DNA of 64,000 nucleotides. Origin: Flavobacteriia bacterium 40-80. Its GTDB lineage: Bacteria > Bacteroidota > Bacteroidia > Flavobacteriales_D > Crocinitomicaceae. Location of the stretch: the NCBI GenBank assembly GCA_001899145.1, contig MKVF01000004.1, positions 62,001-126,000 on the forward strand. Direction: 5' to 3'. The translations under genes were made by a program, and so were the position numbers. Below, one piece after another: positions 1-8,184 of the stretch. Each line of letters begins with the position of its first letter. The stretch's first letter is position 1. The notes below the pieces were generated by a model that worked only from the letters and a program-made list of their open reading frames with translations, did no database searches and was not told where the DNA came from.

Positions 1-378
1 GTTTTTGTTGGCAAAATTGGAAGTGTAAATAAACTTATAATGTGCTTTGGGAATACCGTTTTGATAGCTTCGCTTTTCGTCTAATTCCATTCTCACAAAC
101 GCACTTGTTTCAGCGATTTTTGAAAGGTGTTTTTCCAATGCTTCCCTTGTAATGTCGGGACTGATGATAATGTCAATATCCACCGAAAAACGTTTGGGCT
201 CGTTCATCAGTAAAATTAAACTCATTCCTCCTTTGAAGATAAAGGGTAGGTCAGTCAGCTTTAATTGTTCCAACAGATACAAAGCATAAATCATACTTTC
301 CATTAAAGCAGGGTCGTTGGTGTATTTCTTACATTTTTCAGCAATCCAATCGGCTGAAAGTGTTTTTACGTCAATCAT
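1..378 (-). CDS. AbiEii-type nucleotidyltransferase toxin, partial (runs off the window start)
   Basis: Reading the minus strand from ATG at 378 gives 126 codons without a stop, running off the left edge. Residues 49-51 (KGG) followed by RFSVDIDI at 63-70 match the GG...DxD nucleotidyltransferase core of AbiEii/AbiGii toxins, which in type IV toxin-antitoxin and phage-abortive systems transfer nucleotides to RNA targets. The start overlaps the stop of the upstream gene by 8 bp (371-378), the usual arrangement of an antitoxin-like gene followed by the toxin. The C-terminal half lies outside the window, so integrity cannot be judged. The family call is fairly sure; activity is unknown, especially since the partner gene is frameshifted. 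Confidence 0.8.
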   Translation of the reverse strand, partial: MIDVKTLSADWIAEKCKKYTNDPALMESMIYALYLLEQLKLTDLPFIFKGGMSLILLMNEPKRFSVDIDIIISPDITREALEKHLSKIAETSAFVRMELDEKRSYQNGIPKAHYKFIYTSNFANKN

Positions 379-1033
379 TCAATATATTTTTTGGAATATC
401 GGTGTTGTCATTAAAAAACTGTTTTAATTCAAGGTCTTTTCTTCTTCGCTTTGCGTAATGAAACAGTTTGGTAAAATCAATAGCATAACGATTGTAAGAA
501 TTGTTTACGATGTGAACCAACTCGCTGCCCTGAAAAGTGGTAAACAATTTTTTGTCGGAATACAAATCCACAATCAGTTTTTCAAGTGTAGTGGTCGTAA
601 CCTTGTTTACTTTCTGTACAGGCGATTTGGAAACCAACGGCAGCAAAACAATCGGATTTTTGCTTTCGTAGATGTATCGTTCTATTTCCTTTTCTTCGGG
701 CTGAATAAAAATGTCGCCCGATTTTTGTTCTTTCAAAAAATCGTAAACAGGCTCTAACGCTTCTTTTTCCATTTGCATAATGGTAACAGCTTTGGCAGGA
801 ATATGAAGCATAAATTCGCTGACGATTTGGGTTGTCCAAATACAAAATTTGAGCGTAGGAAACTGCTTTTCAATTTTGGTGTAAATTTTCTGTTCTGACT
901 TATCTATGCCGGGTTGAAAAACAGGTTTGAACGCCAACGTAAACAACCCACGAGAAACGGAAGTGATAATTTGCTGCTCTTTGAGATTGAAGATAACCCA
1001 CCTGAATGTTGTTTCTTTCAAATCGGGCTTCAA
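371..1033 (-). CDS. AbiEi-like partner protein (DUF6577-like), N-terminus lost by frameshift
   Basis: This is the upstream partner of the AbiEii-like toxin gene, overlapping it by 8 bp. The 220 residues begin inside a winged-helix-like segment (LKETTFRWVIFNLK, then SRGLFTL) typical of the proteins encoded beside AbiEii in Bacteroidota; the rest is the AbiEi-like C-terminal part. The missing N-terminus is present in another frame: from a GTG near 1125 one reads VKDKIHQQLKKHFEKGNLF, then the frame breaks at a run of five A (1066-1070 on the plus strand). One extra base there would join it to SRAEPYAFYKQLKPDL and give a normal protein. So the gene is either a recent pseudogene or carries a sequencing error. 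The family name is from memory of similar loci. Confidence 0.65.
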   Translation of the reverse strand: MKPDLKETTFRWVIFNLKEQQIITSVSRGLFTLAFKPVFQPGIDKSEQKIYTKIEKQFPTLKFCIWTTQIVSEFMLHIPAKAVTIMQMEKEALEPVYDFLKEQKSGDIFIQPEEKEIERYIYESKNPIVLLPLVSKSPVQKVNKVTTTTLEKLIVDLYSDKKLFTTFQGSELVHIVNNSYNRYAIDFTKLFHYAKRRRKDLELKQFFNDNTDIPKNILND

Positions 1034-1140
1034 CTGCTTGTAAAAGGCATACGGTTCCGCTCTTGAAAAAGATTGCCTTTTTCAAAATGCTTTTTAAGTT
1101 GTTGATGTATCTTGTCTTTTACCACAATTTTACCTGATTT

Positions 1141-1356
1141 CGGGACAAGATTACTGTTAAACCTGAGAAAATTTCTTTTAAAGAGGAAATTTCTTTTCCT
1201 GTTGACAAGTTATCGTCAGACGAAATTCAGACTTGGTTTCCTAAACCATATTATGAAATTAGTAATGGCAAGGCAATAGCAATTTATGGCAATTATGTGG
1301 AAGACTTATTTAAACTTAAACAACAAACAATATTAAAAGCAAGAGGAATATATTAA
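1141..1356 (+). pseudogene. C-terminal remnant of an unrecognised gene
   Basis: An open frame runs from just after a stop at 1135-1137 to TAA at 1354-1356 with no usable start codon. It translates to about 71 protein-like residues (mixed charged and aromatic, including WFPKPYYEISNGKAIAIYG) ending in KARGIY. It abuts the start of the AbiE-like operon on the opposite strand, which suggests the original gene lost its 5' part when that operon arrived. I do not recognise the family. It could also be chance open frame, though its composition looks coding. Confidence 0.4.
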
Positions 1357-1390
1357 AAACCACAGCATTGACTTTTTTTCTGTAATTTAG

Positions 1391-1482
1391 CCAACGGCTC
1401 ATAACATTGGCTACGTTTCTGCTAAATTGAACTTTCCGCCCAATTTATCCGCCACTGCGCAAAGCCCCGAACCGTTATAAGT
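1391..1482 (+). repeat. Cassette-boundary repeat, copy 1
   Basis: This non-coding stretch shares three ordered blocks with the repeat at 2945-3073: GCTCATAACA at 1397-1406, a GTTT-TGCTAAAT-GAACTTTC block at 1415-1436, and CGCAAAGCC-CGAACCGT at 1458-1475. Its right end (1457-1481) begins GCGCAAA and ends GTTATAAG, which is the inverted form of the left end of the second copy. The layout resembles attC-like or other cassette-boundary repeats seen between accessory genes in Bacteroidota, but I cannot confirm a recombination site. Confidence 0.6.
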
Positions 1483-1501
1483 AAACCACTGAACAACGAA
1501 T

Positions 1502-2932
1502 ATGAAAAATAAATCTCAATCAATAATATTTCTAAGACTACTTTCTCTGGCTTTAGTCTTGACGTCAAATGCAATTCACTCTGACGCATGCACAATTTTT
1601 TGTGCTAAAGACAAAACCGGACAAGTTTGGGCAGGAAATAACGAAGACCTGCTTTTTAACTTTAGAACATACCTAAATATTGTGGAACGCACCGACTCAA
1701 CGTTAGGTTGCATTTACTTTACTAATTCAAATAAACAGAGTGAATTTATACAAGGCGGAATGAATGAGGCAGGACTTTTTTACGACGGCAACGCTGTTCC
1801 GTACACGACATATAAAGACTTCGACAAAAAGAAAGCGTTCCCCGGTAGCGAAAGAAATATGATGGAATACATTTTAAAAAAATGTAAAACAGTTCCCGAA
1901 GTATTGGCACTTTTTAAAATCTATAGACTTCCGGGCACTGAAACAAGCCAAATGCATTTTGCTGACAAATATGGCAATTTTGGTATTGTTGTGGCTGACA
2001 GTATGTGGTTGACAAATGCGAACTATCAAATTTCAACAAATTATAATTTATGTCACCCCAATAGAGACAACGTGGAATGTTGGAGATTTCCAATTGCTGA
2101 ATCAATTCTAAAAACAAGAGAAATTAATTATGAAACTTTCAAAATGATTTGCGACTCTACAAGTCAAAAGAAAATGGCAGGAACAATCTATTCAAATATT
2201 CATAATCTCAATACTGGAGACATTTGGCTTTTTTATGGCATGAATTATAAAGCTCCTTTTAAAACAAATATTGCGACACTTTTATCAGGAGGTACTCGTT
2301 CCTTTTACCTTTATGAATTATTTAGTGACTTGCCTCTTGTATTAACCTATAAAACCTATTTAGCTTCAGATACTAAAACCGCTATTGAAAACCTGTCTTC
2401 ATTCAATTTGTCAGAAAGTGAAATACAAATCATTCTGCAACAAATTTCAAATGATTTAGTTGTTTGTAATCATGATTTTACGGCTTATCCGTTTCTATCA
2501 AAATTAATCAGCTCAATGAAAAAACCTAACGATATTCTTTGTATGTTTAATGCCTTTGCCCTGTTTTGTATGGACAAGAAAACTGAAGCGAAGACAATTT
2601 TAAAAGATATTTTAAAAGAAAACCCTAATGACGAACTTTGTAAGGATTTGCTTAATCAAATGAATGGTAACTTTAATAAAAAAACTAATCACAAATTTGA
2701 ATTGAAAGGATATGAAAATGCAAAGTTTGTTTATGTTGAGGGGTTAAGCGATCCGAGCATTGAGTATTTTTTAATAAAAAAAAGAACCAAATGGGTTGGT
2801 AAGTTTAGCTTGCCTCCCGAAGAGTATCAATACTATTTTTTGGTAGATGGCAAGAAAATTCTTGATCCGACTAATAGTAACATATTAAAAGAAGACGGCG
2901 AAACATATAACAGAGTTGTAATTAAAAACTGA
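1502..2932 (+). CDS. Secreted Ntn-hydrolase (linear amide C-N hydrolase/C45-like) with C-terminal glycogen-binding-like domain
   Basis: 476 residues with a signal peptide (about 1-29). Cys30 of DACTIFCAKD would become the N-terminal nucleophile after cleavage, followed by the GQVWAGNNEDL segment typical of choloylglycine-hydrolase / acyl-CoA:6-APA acyltransferase-like Ntn hydrolases, which cut linear amide bonds. The last 80 residues (about 398-476) look like an AMPK/CBM48-type early-set domain: FELKGYENAKFVYVEG near the start, then KWVGKFSLPP, YYFLVDG, DPTNSN. That domain usually binds alpha-glucan. The middle part (about 300-390) is helical and unassigned. The gene is alone, bounded on both sides by related intergenic repeats. 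Substrate is unknown; bile salts are unlikely in a free-living organism. Confidence 0.75.
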   Translation: MKNKSQSIIFLRLLSLALVLTSNAIHSDACTIFCAKDKTGQVWAGNNEDLLFNFRTYLNIVERTDSTLGCIYFTNSNKQSEFIQGGMNEAGLFYDGNAVPYTTYKDFDKKKAFPGSERNMMEYILKKCKTVPEVLALFKIYRLPGTETSQMHFADKYGNFGIVVADSMWLTNANYQISTNYNLCHPNRDNVECWRFPIAESILKTREINYETFKMICDSTSQKKMAGTIYSNIHNLNTGDIWLFYGMNYKAPFKTNIATLLSGGTRSFYLYELFSDLPLVLTYKTYLASDTKTAIENLSSFNLSESEIQIILQQISNDLVVCNHDFTAYPFLSKLISSMKKPNDILCMFNAFALFCMDKKTEAKTILKDILKENPNDELCKDLLNQMNGNFNKKTNHKFELKGYENAKFVYVEGLSDPSIEYFLIKKRTKWVGKFSLPPEEYQYYFLVDGKKILDPTNSNILKEDGETYNRVVIKN

Positions 2933-2944
2933 ATGCTGCTGCCA

Positions 2945-3073
2945 GCTTATAACAGCAGTTTTGCGCCAGGTAGCCGGACGAGATCCGTACCAATGTTTGT
3001 GCTAAATGTGAACTTTCGGCTTCGTATGAAAGGTAATGCTAAAAATCATGCCCATCGCCAAGCCTCGAACCGT
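2945..3073 (+). repeat. Cassette-boundary repeat, copy 2
   Basis: Carries the same three blocks as the repeat at 1391-1482: GCTTATAACA at 2945-2954, GTTT-TGCTAAAT-GAACTTTC at 2995-3017 and CGCCAAGCC-CGAACCGT at 3056-3073. Its left end (2946-2966) starts CTTATAAC and ends TTTGCGC, the inverse of the right end of copy 1. It is longer than copy 1 because of extra sequence between the blocks. No coding potential is visible. Confidence 0.6.
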
Positions 3074-3121
3074 AGATGAGAATCATGATACAACCTATAT
3101 AATCAAAAAGACAAAACAAAT

Positions 3122-3871
3122 ATGATAGAAGATAAACTTGCAGTATTAATTGATGCGGATAACGTACCTTATTCAAGGATAAAAGAAATGTTGGAAGAAA
3201 TTTCTAAAAACGGAACTCCAACTATAAAAAGGATCTATGCAGACTGGACAAAACCAACCGTTTCCGGATGGAAGAATGTGCTTTTGGAAAATGCGATAAC
3301 ACCCATCCAGCAATACAGCTATACTACAGGAAAAAACTCAAGTGATAGTGCAATGATCATTGATGCCATGGATATACTGTACTCTGAGAAAGTGAATGGT
3401 TTCTGCATTGTATCAAGCGATAGTGATTTTACCAGATTAGCAACAAGACTCCGGGAAGCAGGAATGACGGTCATCGGATTTGGAGAAAGAAAAACACCAC
3501 AGCCCTTTATTTCAGCATGTGATAAATTCATCTATTTGGAAATCCTGAAAACTGCGATTCCCGAAACTAAAAGCTCTAAAAAGCAAACTGCAAAACCAAA
3601 ACAGAAAGAAGAACCAATTAGTAAAGTAGATGCCAAAACAATTAAGCTTATAACAGATAGTGTTAATGATTTGGCGGATGAAAGCGGATGGGCATTTTTA
3701 GGAAATTTAGGAAGTTATATCCTTAAAAAGAAACCGGATTTTGATTCAAGGAACTATGGATTTCCTAAACTTTTGCCATTGATTAAAAATATTAATAAAT
3801 TTGAAATTGACGAAAGAGAAACCGGAGTTGGAAACAGAAGGCACATATACCTCAGAGAAAAAATACTTTAA
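3122..3871 (+). CDS. NYN (PIN-like) ribonuclease domain protein with C-terminal OST-HTH/LOTUS domain
   Basis: 249 residues. The N-terminal part (about 5-140) is a LabA/NYN domain of the PIN-like nuclease fold: VLIDADNVP at 8-16, DSAMIIDAMD near 78 and SSDSDFTRLATRLREAG near 100, which together supply the acidic metal-binding residues. A lysine-rich linker (about 142-165) leads to an OST-HTH/LOTUS-like domain (about 168-245; SGWAFLGNLGSYILKKKPDFD, then FPKLLPLIK), a module linked to RNA binding. The family suggests single-stranded RNA cleavage or RNA-targeted regulation; the target is unknown. It sits just after the cassette-like repeat, so it may belong to the accessory patch. Confidence 0.85.
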   Translation: MIEDKLAVLIDADNVPYSRIKEMLEEISKNGTPTIKRIYADWTKPTVSGWKNVLLENAITPIQQYSYTTGKNSSDSAMIIDAMDILYSEKVNGFCIVSSDSDFTRLATRLREAGMTVIGFGERKTPQPFISACDKFIYLEILKTAIPETKSSKKQTAKPKQKEEPISKVDAKTIKLITDSVNDLADESGWAFLGNLGSYILKKKPDFDSRNYGFPKLLPLIKNINKFEIDERETGVGNRRHIYLREKIL

Positions 3872-3976
3872 ATCTTAAACTTCATATAACAATAACATTT
3901 TAATTGACTTCTTTTAGAATTAAGCTTCTCCGCATAAGGAATCCTACTATAGAACATTAAATTAAACCTGAAAAAT

Positions 3977-4432
3977 ATGAAAACATTAATCGCAGCATTT
4001 CTCCTGACAGCCACCTTGTTCTCCTGTGATCATCAGGCGCCTTCCGCTCAAAAGAATTCAGAAAATGAAAAAATTATCCGGAAATATTTTGCTCACTTTA
4101 ATAAGCACGAATGGAAAGAAATGGCAGATATGTATGCCACTGTTTCCGAGTTTAAAGATCCGACATTTGGCAACGAAACCGTAAAGCAAAACCGGGAGCA
4201 GATCATTGAAAAATATTCCGGGTTAAGCGAAATCTTTCCGAATGTACAGGATAAGATCATCCGGATCTATCCTTCAGGTGAAAATCACATCATTGTTGAA
4301 TTTATCTCTACGGGAACAGCTCCGGACGGCTCAACATTTGAACTGCCGATCTGTACTATCTTCACTATCGAGAATGGGTTCATCACTAAAGATTTCACCT
4401 ATTACGACAATTTTGAGGAACCTAATGAATAA
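3977..4432 (+). CDS. SnoaL/NTF2-like lipoprotein
   Basis: 151 residues. The first 17 form an SpII signal with lipobox LFSC (Cys17), so the protein should be lipid-anchored. Residues about 28-148 have the NTF2-like/SnoaL pattern: helix EKIIRKYFAHFNKHEWKEMADMY, EFKDPTFG, then a strand-rich C-terminal half ending FITKDFTYYDNF. Members are small cone-shaped domains that bind ligands or act as isomerases/cyclases; no catalytic role can be assigned. It stands alone, convergent with xth after only 28 bp, and no terminator is visible between them. Confidence 0.75.
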   Translation: MKTLIAAFLLTATLFSCDHQAPSAQKNSENEKIIRKYFAHFNKHEWKEMADMYATVSEFKDPTFGNETVKQNREQIIEKYSGLSEIFPNVQDKIIRIYPSGENHIIVEFISTGTAPDGSTFELPICTIFTIENGFITKDFTYYDNFEEPNE

Positions 4433-4460
4433 ACGGTAAGTAAAATTCTTTACAGAAAGA

Positions 4461-5222
4461 TCACACAATTTCCAGGTACACCGGGCAATGATCCGAACCG
4501 TAGATGTCGTTTCTGATATCTGCATCCAGGACTCTTTCTTTCAGTGCTTCTGAAACTAAAAAATAATCAATTCTCCAGCCTACGTTCTTCGCTCTTGCTC
4601 CGGCACGGTACGACCACCATGAATACTTTGCTGTATCCGGCTGCCTGAAACGGAAAGTATCTATAAATCCATGTGAATGATAATTGTTCATTCCGTCAAT
4701 TTCTTCCTGCATATATCCTGCCGCTTTGTTATAATTTTGTTTCGGGCGGGCCAGATCAATGTCTTTATGAGCGACATTCAGGTCGCCACAGACCACCACC
4801 GGTTTTTCCTGCTGGAGACGCAATAAATACCCGAGAAAATCCTTGTCCCATTGCTGGCGGTACCCTAAGCGCAACAGGTCACTCCCGGAATTCGGTGTGT
4901 AAACCGTCACAAGGTAATAATCTTTAAATTCCAGTGTAATTACACGCCCTTCTTTATCATGTTCCGGAAAACCAATATCATACGTTACCGCGATCGGCTT
5001 TACTTTTGTCAGGATCGCAGTGCCCGAATAGCCTTTACGTTCGGCTTCATTCGCATAAATTTCATATCCTTCCAATGTCTGCAAAACCTCTTTTACCTGA
5101 TCGGTTGTCGCTTTTGTCTCCTGCAGGCAAATAGCATCCACATCCAGCTGCTGCATATCTTCTGTAAAGCTTCGCTGTGCAATCGCACGAATGCCGTTTA
5201 CATTAAAAGAAAGTATCTTCAT
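4461..5222 (-). CDS. xth: Exodeoxyribonuclease III (AP endonuclease)
   Basis: 253 residues, the normal length. The exonuclease/endonuclease/phosphatase fold motifs are intact: FNVNGIRA at 5-12, LQETKA near 33, the GDLNVAH metal-site segment near 146-152, WRIDYFLVS near 218 and the C-terminal SDHCPVYLEI with the catalytic His. The enzyme nicks DNA at abasic sites and trims 3' ends in base-excision repair. It follows the membrane-protein gene on the same strand after 2 bp, so the two are probably one transcript. Ordinary housekeeping copy. Confidence 0.95.
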   Translation of the reverse strand: MKILSFNVNGIRAIAQRSFTEDMQQLDVDAICLQETKATTDQVKEVLQTLEGYEIYANEAERKGYSGTAILTKVKPIAVTYDIGFPEHDKEGRVITLEFKDYYLVTVYTPNSGSDLLRLGYRQQWDKDFLGYLLRLQQEKPVVVCGDLNVAHKDIDLARPKQNYNKAAGYMQEEIDGMNNYHSHGFIDTFRFRQPDTAKYSWWSYRAGARAKNVGWRIDYFLVSEALKERVLDADIRNDIYGSDHCPVYLEIV

Positions 5223-5224
5223 TC

Positions 5225-5884
5225 TTATTTTATTTCTTCAAAATCATCAAAATCATCGTCTTTGTCCTTGTCCTCTTTTTTTTCCCTGAATTCCCTGCGG
5301 ACAGTAAATAAGGGGGCACCGGTCAGTAACGAAAAAATACTGTTGATAATTTTCTGAACAATATTCAAAAGGAAGAAGAAACCGATCACCTTGAAGACAA
5401 AGCCGATTATAAATGTATTTTCAATGCTCAGAATCCCGTCATAGAACCATTGACTGAGCCCGTAAGAAGCATATTGAGGAAAAGAAATAAAAAATACAAA
5501 CGCAGCAGCACTAAGTGTCACTGCTACTATTTCACCTGTCAGGCTGAACTTCGACTGGAACAACGGCATATCCGTCTGGATTGTTTTCATGAACTGATGC
5601 TTCTGCTGATCTTTTTGCAGATTGCTTATAAAATACATGAACAAAATAAGTCCGGTCAGCAGCAACTCCCGCATCATCAGCTCGTGCGTTCCCCGCTCAA
5701 AGCCGTTTAGTACCACTACATTAACCAACAGGATATATTTTGCCGTTTTCAAAAGGTATTCTTCCACAACAGACTGAACCCCTCCTCCTCTCAGTAAACT
5801 CAAAAGCAGGCGAATAATTCCCCAGATAAATCCAAAGATCGCAATCATTATTCCCAGCCTGAACGCTAATTCAAAAAACTTCAC
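5225..5884 (-). CDS. Uncharacterised inner-membrane protein
   Basis: 219 residues with a predicted GTG start (5882-5884); an internal ATG at residue 13 is possible but would clip the first membrane segment. Hydrophobic stretches at about 7-30, 50-65, 72-88, 118-140 and 158-182 suggest four or five transmembrane helices. The tail is strongly charged, first basic (RREFREKKEDK) and then acidic (DKDDDFDDFEEIK), and probably cytoplasmic. It is co-transcribed with xth. I do not recognise a named family, and a functional link to DNA repair is not implied. Confidence 0.7.
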   Translation of the reverse strand: MKFFELAFRLGIMIAIFGFIWGIIRLLLSLLRGGGVQSVVEEYLLKTAKYILLVNVVVLNGFERGTHELMMRELLLTGLILFMYFISNLQKDQQKHQFMKTIQTDMPLFQSKFSLTGEIVAVTLSAAAFVFFISFPQYASYGLSQWFYDGILSIENTFIIGFVFKVIGFFFLLNIVQKIINSIFSLLTGAPLFTVRREFREKKEDKDKDDDFDDFEEIK

Positions 5885-5968
5885 AGATGTAATTTTAGAG
5901 CACCAAAATACATAAAAAAAGGAGTTTTTACTCCAAAAATGTATCTTTACACATCAAAATCAGAAAAA

Positions 5969-8101
5969 ATGAAAAGATTTACATTGTTCGTAGTTCAGCT
6001 TTTCCTCGCTGCTGCCGTTTTTGCAGAAGAAGGAATGCTGATTCCCTCAGTGATTGATGCTTTTGAAAACGATATGAAAGCATTCGGAATGAAGCTTTCC
6101 GCAAAAGATATTTACGATATCAATAACGCCAGCCTGAAAGATGCCATTATTCATTTTGGCGGCGGCTGCACCGCTGAGATTGTTTCTCCGCAGGGACTGA
6201 TCCTGACCAATCACCACTGCGGCTACGGGCAGATCCAGCAGCATTCTTCATTGGAGAAGGATTATCTGAAAAATGGCTTTTGGGCGAAAACATTGAGTGA
6301 GGAGCTGCCAAATCCTGGCCTGACCGCGACAAGAATTGTACGTATTGAAGATGTTACCGCAGACGTTTTGAAAGGAATTGACCAGCTAAAAGATCCATCC
6401 GAAAAGAATGCAAAGCTGCTGGAAAATATCAAATCAGTCAAACAGCGTATGACTGCCGGGACAAAATTTGAAGCAGATATCAAAGCGTTTGATTACGGAA
6501 ATTCCTATTACTGCCTGATCAAGGAAACGTTTAAAGATGTGCGCCTGGTGGGAACTCCTCCCAATGCGGTCGGGAAATTCGGAGGTGATACGGACAACTG
6601 GGTATGGCCGCGACATACCGGGGATTTTTCTGTATTTCGCATTTACGCAGACAAGGACAACCAGCCGGCTGAATATAATGAGAGCAATAAACCGTATGTT
6701 CCTTTGCATTACCTGCCGATCGCAGCGGGAAAACGAACAGCAGGTGAATTTACTATGGTATATGGCTTTCCGGGAATTACCGAACAACACCTGATCAGCA
6801 ATGAAATTCAGTTCTACATGGAAACAGAACGCCCTTTACGGATTAAAATGCGCGATCTGTCCCTGGAAGTAATTGATGCTGCAATGCGGAGCAGTGATGA
6901 GTTGCGGATCAAATATGCCGCAAAACAGGCACGTATCGCCAATGCGTGGAAAAAATGGATCGGACAGTTAGATGGCTTAAAGCGGCTGGATGCTGTGAAC
7001 GTAAAGAAAGCTTACGAAAAAACATACAATGAAACAGCTGCAGGCAACAACGAATGGAATTCCAAATACGGAAAAATTACGGCACGGCTCAACCAGATTG
7101 AAACGGAATATAAAGCTTATAACCTGGATTATGCGCTTTTCGAGGAATTCTTATATGTCGGTCCGGAATTTTTCAAGCTGATCCGCGGTTTCGAAAGCTT
7201 CAAAGACAAATATGCTTCTTATGAAAAAGAAGGAACATTGACTGAAAAGCGTGACGCCTATCTGAAATCCATCGACAATTTTTTCAAAGATTATGATGCT
7301 AAGATCGATCAGGCGATTTTCGATAGGCAGTTTCCATTATTTTTAGTAAATTATGCGCTGCCGTCCGAAAATGCCATCCGTAAAAAAGCAGCAGCGGAAT
7401 GGAGCAAACAGATTTACGGTAAATCCATCTTTACTGAAAAAGAGCGACTGAAGAATTTTGTAAAAAATTACTCTCCGAAATCCGACAAAACACTTTTAAA
7501 AGACCCTGCAATTCAGCTGTACAATGGAATTACGGATGATTTCTCTGTCCGCGTAAGGCCATCTGTAATCAATTACAATACGGAGAAAAACGCGCTTTTA
7601 AAATTATATGTGGAAGGAAAATACATTATGTTCCCGAATGAGAAGCACTGGCCGGATGCGAATTCGACGCTTCGTATTACGTATGGTAAGCTCGAAGGTT
7701 CTCAGCCGAAAGACGGTATCAGCTACGTGGAACATACTACCGTTGACGGTATTCTGGAAAAATACCAGACAGGAAATCCGGATTTTGAATTACTGCCGGA
7801 ACTGGTAGATTTTTACAATAAAAAAGAGTACGGTGATTATGCCCAGGATGGAGAGATGTGGGTATGCTTCACGGGATCGAATCACACTACCGGGGGAAAT
7901 TCGGGCTCACCGGTAATCAATGCGGAAGGCTTCCTGATGGGATTGAATTTTGACCGTTCATGGGAGAGCACTATGAGCGACTTCATATTTGACCCGACCA
8001 GATGCCGGAACATTGTAGTAGATATCCGCTACGTGCTCTGGATTATGGAAAAATACGCAGGAGCGACACGATTAATTAACGAGATGGATATTCGTAGGTG
8101 A
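5969..8101 (+). CDS. dpp11: S46 family dipeptidyl-peptidase, DPP11-type (Asp/Glu-specific)
   Basis: 710 residues from the preferred ATG at 5969, which begins a clean signal peptide (MKRFTLFVVQLFLAAAVFAE). An in-frame ATG at 5939 adds ten unlikely residues and overlaps a TATCTTTA promoter-like box. Trypsin-like S46 triad: His82/83 in LTNHHCGYG, probable Asp219 in HTGDFSVFR, Ser645 in TTGGNSGSP. Residue +18 from the Ser is Arg (NFDRSWEST). In characterised S46 enzymes Arg there gives DPP11 specificity for Asp/Glu at P1, whereas Gly gives DPP7. The enzyme acts in the periplasm, removing dipeptides from oligopeptides so they can be imported. It is transcribed divergently from the membrane-protein/xth pair. 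Confidence 0.93.
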   Translation: MKRFTLFVVQLFLAAAVFAEEGMLIPSVIDAFENDMKAFGMKLSAKDIYDINNASLKDAIIHFGGGCTAEIVSPQGLILTNHHCGYGQIQQHSSLEKDYLKNGFWAKTLSEELPNPGLTATRIVRIEDVTADVLKGIDQLKDPSEKNAKLLENIKSVKQRMTAGTKFEADIKAFDYGNSYYCLIKETFKDVRLVGTPPNAVGKFGGDTDNWVWPRHTGDFSVFRIYADKDNQPAEYNESNKPYVPLHYLPIAAGKRTAGEFTMVYGFPGITEQHLISNEIQFYMETERPLRIKMRDLSLEVIDAAMRSSDELRIKYAAKQARIANAWKKWIGQLDGLKRLDAVNVKKAYEKTYNETAAGNNEWNSKYGKITARLNQIETEYKAYNLDYALFEEFLYVGPEFFKLIRGFESFKDKYASYEKEGTLTEKRDAYLKSIDNFFKDYDAKIDQAIFDRQFPLFLVNYALPSENAIRKKAAAEWSKQIYGKSIFTEKERLKNFVKNYSPKSDKTLLKDPAIQLYNGITDDFSVRVRPSVINYNTEKNALLKLYVEGKYIMFPNEKHWPDANSTLRITYGKLEGSQPKDGISYVEHTTVDGILEKYQTGNPDFELLPELVDFYNKKEYGDYAQDGEMWVCFTGSNHTTGGNSGSPVINAEGFLMGLNFDRSWESTMSDFIFDPTRCRNIVVDIRYVLWIMEKYAGATRLINEMDIRR

Positions 8102-8184
8102 ATTGAAGATTAGAAAATTACAGATTACAAATTGTGGATTAGGGAACGGGAACAGAAAAATTTTAATCTGGTTTTTAAATTCGC

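Noticed and set aside
5921-5934. GGAGT-TTTT-ACTCC hairpin as a terminator
   Set aside because: It lies between divergent genes with no transcript to end on either strand; the stem is only five base pairs.
5939-5968. Ten-residue N-terminal extension of the DPP11-type peptidase
   Set aside because: The extension is polar, precedes a normal signal peptide and overlaps a promoter-like TATCTTTA box.
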